A stretch of 34,969 bases of DNA from T3SED10-47 sp046483725 (lineage in GTDB: Bacteria; Bipolaricaulota; Bipolaricaulia; Bipolaricaulales; Bipolaricaulaceae), in NCBI GenBank assembly GCA_046483725.1, contig JAWOCQ010000109.1, positions 1 to 34,969 on the forward strand, given 5' to 3'. The position numbers were made by a program, and so were the translations under genes. Under the pieces are notes generated by a model that ran no database searches, was not told the origin of the DNA, and saw only the letters and a list, made by a program, of their open reading frames with translations. Numbering within the stretch: the first letter of the stretch is position 1; each line of letters opens with the position of its first letter. Positions 7,940 to 15,872 of the stretch are shown here, one piece after another.

Positions 7940-8686
7940 ATGCCTAAGATCACTCGAAAGGACCCGGCAGCGGCCTGCCTGGCGGGCGCGCTTCCCAGCG
8001 TGTCTGATGAGGACCGTCAGGCGCTCGAGCAGCTGGCTCTGGTGTTGCGTTTTGACCTCGACGAGTTGATCTCCCAAGAAGGAGCCTACTCCTCGGGAGT
8101 GTATATGGTTTGCTCGGGCCTTGTGGCCATAGGCAAGTACGCCCCGCGAACTCACGAAAAGAGGGTGCTCCGTTTTCTTGCCCCTGGGGAGTGGTACGGT
8201 TTGGAGCCGCTGTTTTTGGGTCGGTACCCGGTGAATCTGCAGTTTGCGCGTACGATAGTTGAGTCCACGCTTCTTTTCTTTGATACGGCTCGGTTCAGGG
8301 CCTTCCTCAAACGTAGGCCACAGGCTCTGTTTGACATATGCCGCTGGTTCGGGCGCGAGGTGGCCATGTTGGAGTTCAAGCTCACCCGTGAGGCCACCGA
8401 ATCGGCTGACAGGAACCTGGCTTTACTCCTTCTGGCCTTGGCCAACAAGTACGGGACCCCTGCCGCGACGGGGACTGTGCAGCTGAAGCTTCCCATCACC
8501 CGGCAGACCATGGCAGAGCTACTGGGGGTCTCGGTGGAGACGCTGATGCGGCTGCTGCGGAAGTTCAGGGAACGGGGGCTGATCCACACCCAGCGGTCGA
8601 ATATCGAGATACTCAATCGTGAGAAGCTGGAGGAAGTGGCACGTGCCTCCGACTTCTACCGGATGATCATCCAGGAGACGCTGTAA
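7940..8686 (+). CDS. Crp/Fnr-family transcription regulator
   Basis: A 248-aa protein with an N-terminal cyclic-nucleotide-binding-type beta-barrel (about residues 20-135, including VYMVCSGLVAIGKY and FLAPGEWYGLEPLFLG), a dimerisation helix, and a C-terminal winged helix-turn-helix (LPITRQTMAELLGVSVETLM, about 181-200, then RLLRKFRERGLI). There is no N-terminal cysteine cluster of the oxygen-sensing Fnr type, and the effector is unknown. The frame also opens at ATG 7925, but that codon lies inside the predicted -10 box. The 3' end overlaps the next gene on the opposite strand by 20 bp. The neighbouring gene is a second, divergent Crp-family member, and two amino-acid dehydrogenases follow, so control of nitrogen or amino-acid metabolism is a reasonable guess. 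Confidence 0.88.
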   Translation: MPKITRKDPAAACLAGALPSVSDEDRQALEQLALVLRFDLDELISQEGAYSSGVYMVCSGLVAIGKYAPRTHEKRVLRFLAPGEWYGLEPLFLGRYPVNLQFARTIVESTLLFFDTARFRAFLKRRPQALFDICRWFGREVAMLEFKLTREATESADRNLALLLLALANKYGTPAATGTVQLKLPITRQTMAELLGVSVETLMRLLRKFRERGLIHTQRSNIEILNREKLEEVARASDFYRMIIQETL

Positions 8687-9365
8687 GCTCCCGCTCCAGA
8701 AACTCCAGGAGGCGTGACGGATCACCTACGATTGCCCCGGGCTGGGCTACGACTACCTGACGCTCCTCCAGTTGGCTCACCACCTGGCGCATCGTGTGCC
8801 GGGAGATAGCCAGAAGGTCTGCCAGCAGAGTGAGCGAAACTGGAAGAGCGCGCATTCCATCCTGTTCCACTCCCCAGCGTAGGAGCACCCATGCCAGCGT
8901 GTACTCAGGTTCATTGCGGCGGAGTGCCATCGACTGCCAGTCCAGAACCGCCTCTGCCAGTTGGGAGAGCACCAGAGACCGCAAGGACTCGTCGGCCAGG
9001 GCTTCGCTCCAGCTTTCTGTGGGCGCGAAGAGGACTTCCGCCTTGGTGAGTGCCCGGGCGAAGCCGCTGTGTTGGGGAGTTCCATTGCTGCGCCAGGCCT
9101 CCACGCCCAGCAGATCGCCGGGGGCGCTGAGGCCCACCGGCCGCGCCTCACCGCTGCTGTACACGCCCAGCATGACCAAGCCGCTTTCCACCAGGTGGAT
9201 GCCGGCGGCAAAGGCGCCTGCTTGATAGATCAGTTCCCCGGGATGGTAACCAACGGACAGCGCATCAGTCATTGCCTTCACTTCCTGCACCAGGGTTTGC
9301 TTGTGGCCGTCCATGACCTGTAGAACATGGCTCATGGGGGGGCCGAGCAGTACCAAACATGACAT
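8667..9365 (-). CDS. Second Crp/Fnr-family transcription regulator
   Basis: About 232 aa with the same architecture as its convergent neighbour: an effector-binding beta-barrel (GYHPGELIYQAGAFAAGIHL, then VMLGVYSSG) and a C-terminal winged HTH (LPVSLTLLADLLAISRHTMR, then QVVSQLEERQVVV). The two are clearly different in sequence, so this is not a recent duplication. The frame opens as far up as 9491; the first 42 residues there look like non-coding translation, so I start at ATG 9365. ATG 9335 and 9314 are also possible; none has a Shine-Dalgarno site. It is divergent from the dehydrogenase at 9615. The 249-bp gap between them is the natural place for its operator, though I could not find a convincing one. 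Confidence 0.82.
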   Translation of the reverse strand: MSCLVLLGPPMSHVLQVMDGHKQTLVQEVKAMTDALSVGYHPGELIYQAGAFAAGIHLVESGLVMLGVYSSGEARPVGLSAPGDLLGVEAWRSNGTPQHSGFARALTKAEVLFAPTESWSEALADESLRSLVLSQLAEAVLDWQSMALRRNEPEYTLAWVLLRWGVEQDGMRALPVSLTLLADLLAISRHTMRQVVSQLEERQVVVAQPGAIVGDPSRLLEFLERELTASPG

Positions 9366-9614
9366 CGAGCTGGTCTCTATCTGACGGGCTTTCTTAGATC
9401 CTGTGGTAGACCCATGTTCTTCAGCGGACGGCTCACTAGCTGCCAGTTTACATGAGCTGTTGGATAGGCATGCACATGGGGGAGTGTCCAACTACGGTTT
9501 GTCACTCGCAGCTCTTCCGCCGTGAGGGGTGCCAAAAAGAAGTCATTTGCCATCACAGTGGTAATGTGCCGGCGCCTAATACCACCTAGCCTTGCGTCAA
9601 GGAGGTGTGGCGAG

Positions 9615-10928
9615 ATGACGCCTGAAAAGGCTTCCCAGGCGCAAGCTACTCTCGACCGGGCAACGAAGGCACCGGCAGTGAACCCGTACGAGATGTTCTG
9701 CGCCCAAGTAGACCTGGCAGGGCAACGCTCAGGGGTGCGTGCAGACATTCTGGAGCTGGTAAAGGTTCCGGAGCGAGTCCTAGAGGTAGCAGTGCCGATC
9801 CGCCGAGATCACGGAGGGGTTGAGGTATTCAGGGGCTACAGAGTGCAGCACTCATCGGTGCGTGGACCCTGCAAAGGGGGCATTCGCTACCACCCGGGGG
9901 TGACCAGAGACGAGGTCATGGCCCTGGCAGGATGGATGACCTGGAAGTGCGCTGTAGTAGATGTTCCTTTTGGAGGGGGCAAGGGGGGGATCATCTGCGA
10001 CCCAACTCAGATGTCCGTCGGCGAGGTGGAGCGCTTGACCCGGCGGTACACGGCCATGGTGCTACCCCTCATCGGCCCTCAGAGGGACATCCCTGCGCCG
10101 GATGTAAACACGAACGCCCGGACCATGAACTGGATCATGGATACGGCGACGGTGATGCACGGGGAGCCTATGTATGCCATCGTAACGGGCAAAGATGTGG
10201 CTGTAGGCGGTGCTCAGGGTCGCCGGGAAGCCACAGGCCGCGGCGTGAGCGTCTCTACGCAGGCGCTCCTGGGGAGGCTCGGCCGTAGGGTAGAGAACAC
10301 CACTGTTGCTGTGCAAGGGTTCGGTAACGTCGGCTCAGTGGCGGCTTGGCTTCTGCATCAGGCTGGGGCGAGGGTGTTGGGCGTAGCCGACGTCTCGGGC
10401 GCTCTGTTCCACCCTGAGGGATTGGACATTCCTGACTTGATGCAGCACACTGAGGACTCGCCTGGGCACCTGATCCGCGGGTACACAGCGCCCGGCGTCA
10501 GCGAGATCTCGGGCGATGAGCTTCTCTGCCTGGATGTGGACGTACTTATCCCAGCTGCCCTTGAGGGGCAGATTACCGAGGACAATGCGCATCACATCAG
10601 GGCTGAGATCATTGTCGAGGGGGCAAACGGACCTACTACTCCGGAGGCCGATGTCATTCTCGATGAGCGGAAGAGAGTTGTGGTACCCGACATCCTGGCC
10701 AACGCCGGAGGCGTGGTGGTCTCCTACTTCGAATGGGTTCAGAATTTGCAGTGCTTCTACTGGGAGGAGGCAGAGGTCAACGAGCGGTTTGCCAAGATCA
10801 TGAAGCGGGCGTTCGACTCTGTGTGGGACTACTCCCAGGAGCACAGAATGCCTCTGCGCACGGCCGCGTTCGTGCTGGGGTTGGAGCGCGTGGCACAAGC
10901 CATAGAGTACAGGGGAATCTTCCCGTGA
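9615..10928 (+). CDS. Glu/Leu/Phe/Val-family dehydrogenase (probable glutamate dehydrogenase)
   Basis: Oxidatively deaminates an amino acid, most likely glutamate to 2-oxoglutarate and ammonia, with NAD(P). It is 437 aa. The substrate and catalytic region shows GPCKGGIRYHPGV and VPFGGGKGGI with two conserved lysines and DIPAPDVNT; the nucleotide-binding domain shows VAVQGFGNVGSVAAWLL. ATG 9615 is chosen because AAGGAGGTG (9599-9607) precedes it; the frame extends upstream to 9522 without signal. It ends in a GTGA overlap with the nucleotidyltransferase gene. A second, clearly different dehydrogenase of the same family lies convergent at 11,454-12,704, so the two may differ in cofactor or direction, or form a hetero-oligomer. 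Leucine or phenylalanine dehydrogenase activity is less likely from the length. Confidence 0.9.
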   Translation: MTPEKASQAQATLDRATKAPAVNPYEMFCAQVDLAGQRSGVRADILELVKVPERVLEVAVPIRRDHGGVEVFRGYRVQHSSVRGPCKGGIRYHPGVTRDEVMALAGWMTWKCAVVDVPFGGGKGGIICDPTQMSVGEVERLTRRYTAMVLPLIGPQRDIPAPDVNTNARTMNWIMDTATVMHGEPMYAIVTGKDVAVGGAQGRREATGRGVSVSTQALLGRLGRRVENTTVAVQGFGNVGSVAAWLLHQAGARVLGVADVSGALFHPEGLDIPDLMQHTEDSPGHLIRGYTAPGVSEISGDELLCLDVDVLIPAALEGQITEDNAHHIRAEIIVEGANGPTTPEADVILDERKRVVVPDILANAGGVVVSYFEWVQNLQCFYWEEAEVNERFAKIMKRAFDSVWDYSQEHRMPLRTAAFVLGLERVAQAIEYRGIFP

Positions 10929-11476
10929 CGCTCTGCACCCCAAGCTTGCTCCACGGGCCAAGCGGCCGAGCTTCGCTCTTGGTGGATCGAGCCATCGAAC
11001 GGGCTTCGGCCGTAGCGAGCGCCCGCCCGGAAGAGCTGTGGGGGGATCTCCGGGCGGGTGACCCTTGGGCTCATTCCGCCTTCCGCTACGCACTGGCAGA
11101 GGAGCTATGTGACTACTTGAAGGGCCTGGGGCCGATGTTCAAGGCAGCCTACATTTACGGAAGCGTCATGGAGCACCGCGCCAGGCCGGCTTCCGACCTG
11201 GACATTGTGCTCTGGGTGCGCCGTAAGTCGGAGGCCGCAGTCAGTCTTGTGGGCCTGCTGGACGCACTGGCCATTAGGTGCTACAGGAACTTATGCCCCG
11301 AGGCCTCTCCCCGGCACCTGTTCGATGCCCACTTGGTGGACGACGACGATATTCGCCAGCGGCGCGGCTACGGCGCCGTGATCAGCTCCCTGCACACAGC
11401 CCCGGTGTGCTTGTGGCGGAGGGGACCGGCTCCTTCCCCGGCCACCTGCGCCGCTACACCCAGCCCCGCAGTGTGA
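10925..11476 (+). CDS. MNT-type nucleotidyltransferase domain protein
   Basis: Starts at GTG 10925 in a 4-nt overlap (GTGA) with the dehydrogenase stop, giving 183 aa. It shows the polymerase-beta-like nucleotidyltransferase signature: YIYGSVMEHRARPASDLDI with G79-S80, D91 and D93, and a third acidic residue D134 in HLFDAHLV, so the metal-binding triad appears intact. Such proteins transfer AMP or another nucleotide to a protein, RNA or small molecule. About 70 N-terminal residues are alpha-helical in appearance and unassigned. The last 20 residues are low-complexity, and the 3' end overlaps the second dehydrogenase antisense by 23 bp. Coupling to a glutamate dehydrogenase raises the possibility of nucleotidylation in nitrogen control; that is inference. 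A HEPN partner of the toxin-antitoxin kind is not visible. Confidence 0.75.
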   Translation: MTLCTPSLLHGPSGRASLLVDRAIERASAVASARPEELWGDLRAGDPWAHSAFRYALAEELCDYLKGLGPMFKAAYIYGSVMEHRARPASDLDIVLWVRRKSEAAVSLVGLLDALAIRCYRNLCPEASPRHLFDAHLVDDDDIRQRRGYGAVISSLHTAPVCLWRRGPAPSPATCAATPSPAV

Positions 11477-12704
11477 CAGCCTCGGCTACTCTTTCCACAG
11501 CGACCAGGTATGCGGCGAGTCGGTTGTGTACATTGTGCTCGAGAGCCGCTTGGTGCACCGCCTTGAACGCCTGCGTCATCTTGCGGTCCAGCCTCTCGTG
11601 TACAGTGTCGAGGTCCCAGTAGTAGTTGTAGGCGTTCTGCACTTGCTCGAAATAGGAGACAGTCACCCCGCCGGCGTTGCACAGGAAATCGGGAATAACG
11701 AACACATCGCGGTCGTGGAGGATCGCATCAGCTTCAGGTGTAGTCGGACCGTTGGCGAGCTCAGCTACGATCCGGGCGTTTGTCTTGTGGGCGTTCCACT
11801 CGCCAATCTGGTTTTCCAGGGCAGCGGGCACCAACACATCCACTGGGAGTTCCAGGATCTCCTCGTTGGTTAGCCTGTCGGTTCCCGGCATTCCGAGGAC
11901 GCTTCCGCTGCGCTCCTTGTGAGCCAACACCTCGCGGAAGTCCAGGCCTTCCGAACGATACACCCCGCCCTGGGAATCGGATACGGCGACCACCTTCAGC
12001 CCCAGGAGCTCCTTGCCCAACGTGTGGGCGAACTGGCCAGCGTTTCCGAACCCTTGGATGGCACAAGTTGCGCCCTCAAGAGGAATCCCTAGGGCCTTCC
12101 CCGCTTCCCTTATGCAGTAGATGCCCCCTCGCGCTGTGGCGTCGCCCCGACCCTCTGATCCGCCCAGGGGCAAGGGCTTGCCGGTGATCACGCCGGGCGC
12201 GCTTGTACCCAACAGCTGCTCGTACTCGTCCATCATCCAGGCCATGATCTGAGGCGTGGTGTACACGTCCGGGGCAGGGACATCGATGTCTGGCCCGATG
12301 TAGTGACCCAGCGCGCGCATGTAGCCCCGAGCCAGTCTTTCCAGCTCTCTTCTGGAAAGGGACTTAGGGTTGCAGACTACACCGCCTTTCCCTCCGCCCA
12401 AAGGTAGGTCCACGACTGAAGTCTTCCAGGTCATCCACGCGGCCAAAGCCCGGACGGTCTCGAAGGTTTCCTCCGGGTGAAAGCGAATCCCTCCCTTGGT
12501 GGGGCCGCGGGCGAAGTTGTACTGCACGCGGAATCCCTCAAAGACCTTCACTGAGCCGTCGTCCATTCGCACTGGAATTCGTACGTGGAACTCCCGCATT
12601 GGCCAACGCAAAAGTTCATGCATCGCCGACGATAGCTCAAGCCTCTGCGCTGCCTCGTCCAGCTGTTGCTGGGCTATTTCAAACGGGCTGGTCGCGGTGA
12701 GCAT
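11454..12704 (-). CDS. gdhA: Glutamate dehydrogenase
   Basis: A 416-aa enzyme interconverting glutamate and 2-oxoglutarate plus ammonia. Motifs: ARGPTKGGIRFHPEE and LPLGGGKGGV with the conserved lysines, DIDVPAPDVYT, the Rossmann loop CAIQGFGNAGQFA, and ANGPTTPEADAIL. It is full length, with ATG 12704 behind AAGGAGGGCG. A promoter with TTGGCC and TATACT boxes lies about 50 nt upstream. It is closer to the standard bacterial hexameric NAD-type enzyme than the copy at 9,615, which has longer insertions. The pair is convergent with the nucleotidyltransferase gene between them. Confidence 0.93.
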   Translation of the reverse strand: MLTATSPFEIAQQQLDEAAQRLELSSAMHELLRWPMREFHVRIPVRMDDGSVKVFEGFRVQYNFARGPTKGGIRFHPEETFETVRALAAWMTWKTSVVDLPLGGGKGGVVCNPKSLSRRELERLARGYMRALGHYIGPDIDVPAPDVYTTPQIMAWMMDEYEQLLGTSAPGVITGKPLPLGGSEGRGDATARGGIYCIREAGKALGIPLEGATCAIQGFGNAGQFAHTLGKELLGLKVVAVSDSQGGVYRSEGLDFREVLAHKERSGSVLGMPGTDRLTNEEILELPVDVLVPAALENQIGEWNAHKTNARIVAELANGPTTPEADAILHDRDVFVIPDFLCNAGGVTVSYFEQVQNAYNYYWDLDTVHERLDRKMTQAFKAVHQAALEHNVHNRLAAYLVAVERVAEAVTLRGWV

Positions 12705-12750
12705 CTAACGCCCTCCTTGTGACAGAAAGATTAGTGCACTCCACAACGCT

Positions 12751-12779
12751 AGTATATGTCGTTTGGCATCTTTGGCCAA
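12751..12779 (-). promoter_or_regulatory. Putative gdhA promoter
   Basis: On the minus strand TTGGCC (12774-12779), a 17-bp spacer and TATACT (12751-12756). The predicted leader is about 40 nt and contains the AAGGAGGG Shine-Dalgarno site of gdhA. The -35 hexamer is identical to those before the genes at 15,873 and 28,385. Confidence 0.55.
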
Positions 12780-12907
12780 CCAGAGAAGGGCCTGGGCGCA
12801 ACCATCCCGGTGGGTTGAGTCCGCCCTGACGGTCGAGACTCGGTAACCGATCTTGGTCCCATGTCCCGGTGCACGGAAGGGCGATAAAGGGTCGGACTTA
12901 GGAGAAG

Positions 12908-12943
12908 GAGCTCCTGTAAGGCCTCTCACTCCTCCAGGAGCTC
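12908..12943. repeat. 9-bp perfect inverted repeat around the prfA stop codon
   Basis: GAGCTCCTG (12908-12916) and CAGGAGCTC (12935-12943) are perfect complements over an 18-nt loop containing the prfA stop. There is no U-tract on either side, so it is only a weak candidate for a terminator or an RNA-end stabiliser. Confidence 0.4.
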
Positions 12944-13993
12944 TTCCACCTCAGCCTCAAACAGCGGCTGCAGAAGCCTCTCCAGCTCTCCCTCCATGAG
13001 CTGCTCTAGTTGGTACACGGTGAGGCCAAGCCGGTGGTCGGTGACACGGCTTTGCGGGAAGTTGTAGGTGCGGATCTTCTCCGAGCGGTCTCCGCTTCCG
13101 ATCTGACGCCTTCGGGTCTCGCGCATGTCCGCCTCCCGCTGCCGCTCCCGGGCGTCCCACAGGCGGGCCTTGAGTAGGCGGATTGCCTGCTCGCGATTCC
13201 TGTGTTGGGATCGTTCATCCTGACAGGTGACGATGAGGCCGGTGGGTTCGTGTATGATTCGCACGGCGGTTTCGTTCTTCTGCATGTGCTGCCCGCCGGG
13301 GCCCCCTGCCCGATATGTTTCCATGCGTAGCTCGTCAGGAGAGACCTCGACCTCCACGTCCTCCACTTCCGGCAGCACAGCTACAGTGGCAGTGGAGGTG
13401 TGAACCCGGCCTTGAGTTTCTGTCTCGGGGACGCGCTGTACGCGGTGCACGCCCGATTCCAGCCGCAGATTGCCGAACGCGTTCTTCCCCTCCAGTGCGA
13501 ACACGATATGCTTGAACCCGCCGAGCGGGGTGGGATGTGAGTCCAAGACGCGGACTTCCCATCCCATCCTCTCGGCATAGCGGGCGTACATTCTGAACAG
13601 GTCCGCCGCGAACAGCGCTGATTCCTCTCCGCCCGCCCCGGCTCGGACCTCCATGATGGCGTTTCGTTTGTCTTGGGGCCGGTCTGGGACGAGCATTTTC
13701 TTTACCTGGCCAGCCAGCTTCTCCAAGCGGGAACGGTCGCCTTCCAGGGCGGTCTCCAGCTCGGCACGGAGGTTCTCGTCCTCCTCTCCTTGGAGGAGCT
13801 CCTCCTCCTCGGCGATGTTCTCCTGCAGCTTCCGGACTTCTTGGCCCAGCGCCGACAGCTCGCGCAGGCGTGCGTACTTGCGCGATAGCTCGGCAAAGTC
13901 GGGTCTTGCTGGGGCATCAGAGGTGGCCAATACCCCCTCCACTTCCTTCAGCTCTTCATCCACTTGGTCCAGCCGGCGCAAGAGCTTGTCCAT
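12926..13993 (-). CDS. prfA: Peptide chain release factor 1
   Basis: Releases the finished protein at UAA and UAG codons. It is 355 aa, family length. An N-terminal coiled-coil-rich domain (1-100) is followed by the codon-recognition domain with the tripeptide Pro189-Glu190-Thr191 (PxT class, RF1) in VPETETQGRVHTSTATVAV, then the catalytic GGQ at 233-235. The residues after GGQ read HMQKNETAVRI, where most RF1 proteins read HVNxTxSAVRI. The release factor at 30,752 shares exactly this variant, so it looks like a lineage feature rather than damage. The ATG is preceded by GAGAGGCGGTG, and TAGAAT (14018-14023, minus strand) may be its -10 box. The usual neighbour prmC is absent here. Confidence 0.95.
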   Translation of the reverse strand: MDKLLRRLDQVDEELKEVEGVLATSDAPARPDFAELSRKYARLRELSALGQEVRKLQENIAEEEELLQGEEDENLRAELETALEGDRSRLEKLAGQVKKMLVPDRPQDKRNAIMEVRAGAGGEESALFAADLFRMYARYAERMGWEVRVLDSHPTPLGGFKHIVFALEGKNAFGNLRLESGVHRVQRVPETETQGRVHTSTATVAVLPEVEDVEVEVSPDELRMETYRAGGPGGQHMQKNETAVRIIHEPTGLIVTCQDERSQHRNREQAIRLLKARLWDARERQREADMRETRRRQIGSGDRSEKIRTYNFPQSRVTDHRLGLTVYQLEQLMEGELERLLQPLFEAEVEELLEE

Positions 13994-14110
13994 CCGTTCA
14001 CCGCCTCTCGGAGGGACATTCTACGGCACGCGTGGCCGTTTCGCGGTGGAGTGTCTAAGGCTGCCCACCTTGAGGCATAACGCTAAGTGAGGGTCGCCGC
14101 GAGCGTCCCG

Positions 14111-14180
14111 AAAAGGGCAAACCCGCCGTGAGGCGGGGGCGCAAAGCCACGGGTCTCAGTGGGAGATGGCCGGGCTGCCG
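14111..14180 (+). ncRNA. GEMM-I cyclic di-GMP riboswitch
   Basis: The sequence follows the class I cyclic di-GMP aptamer closely. It starts AAAAGGGCAAACC (14111-14123). A stem CCCGCC/GGCGGG is closed by a GTGA (GNRA) tetraloop (14128-14131), then come the conserved GCGCAAAGCC (14139-14148), a second stem GTCTC/GAGAT, and the conserved 3' strand GGCCGGGCTGCCG (14168-14180). The GNRA loop and the CAAAGCC receptor are the hallmark of this class. The region corresponding to the ligand-binding G20 of the Vibrio Vc2 aptamer is GGG here, favouring cyclic di-GMP over cyclic GMP-AMP. The Shine-Dalgarno-like AAGGGCGG (14181-14188) follows directly, so control is probably at translation initiation: the free aptamer strand CCGCC (14123-14127) could pair with GGCGG. 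Confidence 0.9.
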
Positions 14181-14196
14181 AAGGGCGGTGGTTGCA

Positions 14197-14706
14197 GTGC
14201 GCGCAAAGAGCATCTTGGTCGGGATCCTTATCTTGGCTGTCGGTGCCACTGCCGCGGCGGCCGAGGACTCCGCTTCCACCCGCGTTTCGTGGACGGTGTT
14301 GCCGTTTGCGGTGGTGGGGCTCCAGGGTGGAACCCCAGGCGAAGAAGCGACGGCAAACACCCCGCTTCCCACACCCACCGCCGCTGACCTGGCGCGAGGT
14401 TACCTGGAAGTGTCCAGTGCTGTTGGCTTGACCGTTCGGAGCAACACTGATTGGACGGTGCAGGTGGAATCTCTCAGCCCGACCTTGGGCACAAGCGACG
14501 ACGGGACGTTCATCTGGTCCGTTGATTCCCTGGAGGTTGGCGTGGGCGGCGATTTCGTGGATGTGAGCACGGACCCGCGAGTCCTTGCAAGCGGGAGCCG
14601 CGGAGAGCACGAGCTGACCGTCGACTATCGGGTGCAGCTCCCCGAAGCTGGGGTCCCCTCCGGAGACTACGAGGCCGTCCTCCTGTACACGGTCACCACC
14701 CAGTAG
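14197..14706 (+). CDS. Small exported protein under riboswitch control
   Basis: Starting at GTG 14197 (169 aa) the protein opens with a clear signal peptide (RAKSILVGILILAVGATAAAA, cleavage likely after the Ala run) followed by a mature chain of about 147 residues rich in Ser, Thr, Val and Gly, looking like one beta-sandwich domain. It has no cysteine and no recognised family. Residues 115-145 of the chain (DVSTDPRVLASGSRGEHELT, then VDYRVQLP) recall the structure of pilus or cell-surface beta-repeat proteins, but I cannot name one. The frame is open further up to 14128, inside the riboswitch, so the later start is required; GTG 14188 is an alternative. Control by cyclic di-GMP suggests a role in attachment, matrix or motility switching. 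Confidence 0.75.
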   Translation: MRAKSILVGILILAVGATAAAAEDSASTRVSWTVLPFAVVGLQGGTPGEEATANTPLPTPTAADLARGYLEVSSAVGLTVRSNTDWTVQVESLSPTLGTSDDGTFIWSVDSLEVGVGGDFVDVSTDPRVLASGSRGEHELTVDYRVQLPEAGVPSGDYEAVLLYTVTTQ

Positions 14707-14794
14707 ATCCTCCCAGCCCCGGAGTACCAACCAACGGGGACGCAGGTCACCGGGATGACCCCAGTCCCTTGGTACCATTTGCCTTGACCTCTAC

Positions 14795-15820
14795 ATGAGA
14801 CGGAAGCTGCTGTTGACGCTGGCTTTGCTGCTGGGAGTTGTTGGTTTCCTATCCTGGGAGGGGGGCACACCGCGTCTTCAAGACGCGCTTGCGTTGCCGG
14901 AAGAAGAGGCGTCATCGTCCATCCACAACCGACGGGGGGTCTACCTTTCCTGCTATGCTGCTTCCCGCTCTGGGTATCTGGAAAAAGTGTTGGAGATGTG
15001 CGGCCGATGGGGGTTGGACACCGTGGTCATCGATGTCAAGAACAACCACGGCGAGCTTAGCTACGCTTCTGAAGTGCCCTTGGCGCGTGAAGTCGGTGCC
15101 GTAAGCCCCCGGCTTGACCTAGTGGAGGTCGTTGGCCTGATCCACAGCAAGGGCATATACGCCGTAGCTCGCCAGGTGGTGTACCATGATCCTAAGCTCG
15201 CTCGGCACCTGAGGGCCCCCGGAGGGGAATGGGTGCCTGCAGGGGACTCCACTGCCGACAGCTACAACCTGGATATTGCAAGAGAGGTGGCGGCCGCGGG
15301 GTTCGATGAGCTCCAGTTTGACTATGTAAGGTTTCCCGACGATGGGATGATCGGGGAGGACTACAGCGATCGCTGCCGTGCTGTAGAGGGGTTCCTTGCT
15401 CGGGCTAAGGAGGCCTTGGACGTTCCTATCTCCGTGGACCTGTTTGGCCGCGTGCTGTGGCCATGGAACGCCCGCGAGATCGATCCCATTGGCCAGCACC
15501 TGGAGAGCATGACATCGTACGTGGAGGTGTTTTCCCCGATGCTTTACCCCTCGCACTACAGCGAAGAGGAGTTCAAGAGCGATCCCTACCGGACAGTGCG
15601 CCAGGCCCTGGAGGCAGGGGCCTCACGCACAGATGTTCCAGTACGTCCCTATTTGCAGGCCTTCGACAGAGCTCTCCCGGCGGGGGTGAGCTTGGCCCAG
15701 TACATCGCTGAGCAAGTCCGCGCGGCGGAAGATGTAGGGGCGGACGGTTATCTCTTCTGGAATCCAAGGTCAAATTACGAAGCGCTCTGGGAAGCGTTGC
15801 ATTTGTTGGATGCTCCATAG
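14795..15820 (+). CDS. DUF4015-type putative glycoside hydrolase, exported
   Basis: A 341-aa protein with an N-terminal signal or anchor (RRKLLLTLALLLGVVGFLSW). The rest matches the DUF4015 glycoside-hydrolase-like barrel: RGVYLSCYAASRSGYLEKVL near 47, VVIDVKNNHGELSY with acidic residues near 80-85, YAVARQVVYHDP, the candidate catalytic strand ELQFDYVRFPDDG near 180, and GYLFWNPRSNY at the end. Members are predicted polysaccharide hydrolases or carbohydrate-active enzymes; substrate unknown. It has no Shine-Dalgarno site; TACCAT (14773-14778) could be a -10 box giving a leader of about 10 nt. A hairpin GGTCA/TGACC lies between it and the riboswitch-controlled gene, so it may have its own transcript. 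Co-regulation with the cyclic di-GMP gene is possible but not shown. Confidence 0.85.
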   Translation: MRRKLLLTLALLLGVVGFLSWEGGTPRLQDALALPEEEASSSIHNRRGVYLSCYAASRSGYLEKVLEMCGRWGLDTVVIDVKNNHGELSYASEVPLAREVGAVSPRLDLVEVVGLIHSKGIYAVARQVVYHDPKLARHLRAPGGEWVPAGDSTADSYNLDIAREVAAAGFDELQFDYVRFPDDGMIGEDYSDRCRAVEGFLARAKEALDVPISVDLFGRVLWPWNAREIDPIGQHLESMTSYVEVFSPMLYPSHYSEEEFKSDPYRTVRQALEAGASRTDVPVRPYLQAFDRALPAGVSLAQYIAEQVRAAEDVGADGYLFWNPRSNYEALWEALHLLDAP

Positions 15821-15834
15821 AGGAGCGGCTGCAG

Positions 15835-15864
15835 TTGGCCTTGGGAACATTGACGTATTATAAT
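15835..15864 (+). promoter_or_regulatory. Strong promoter, leaderless arrangement
   Basis: TTGGCC (15835-15840), an 18-bp spacer and a perfect TATAAT (15859-15864). The ATG of the next gene is at 15873, 8 nt after the -10 box, so transcription should start at the ATG or within 2 nt of it. No Shine-Dalgarno sequence is present. This is the clearest leaderless case in the window. Confidence 0.65.
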
Positions 15865-15872
15865 TTGAGTGC

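Noticed and set aside
9554..9568. CACA-N7-TGTG half-site pair upstream of the dehydrogenase, as a Crp operator
   Set aside because: Spacer length and distance to the candidate -10 box do not fit a Crp-type site; single occurrence.
10733..10924. 64-codon upstream extension of the nucleotidyltransferase frame
   Set aside because: It overlaps the dehydrogenase gene in another frame; GTG 10925 in the stop codon is the natural coupled start.
12908..12943. Inverted repeat at the prfA end as an intrinsic terminator
   Set aside because: The loop is long and there is no U-tract on either strand, so it is listed only as a repeat.
13055..13066. GCAAAGCC on the minus strand, resembling the riboswitch core
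   Set aside because: It is inside prfA (codons for PQSR) and lacks the flanking stems and tetraloop.
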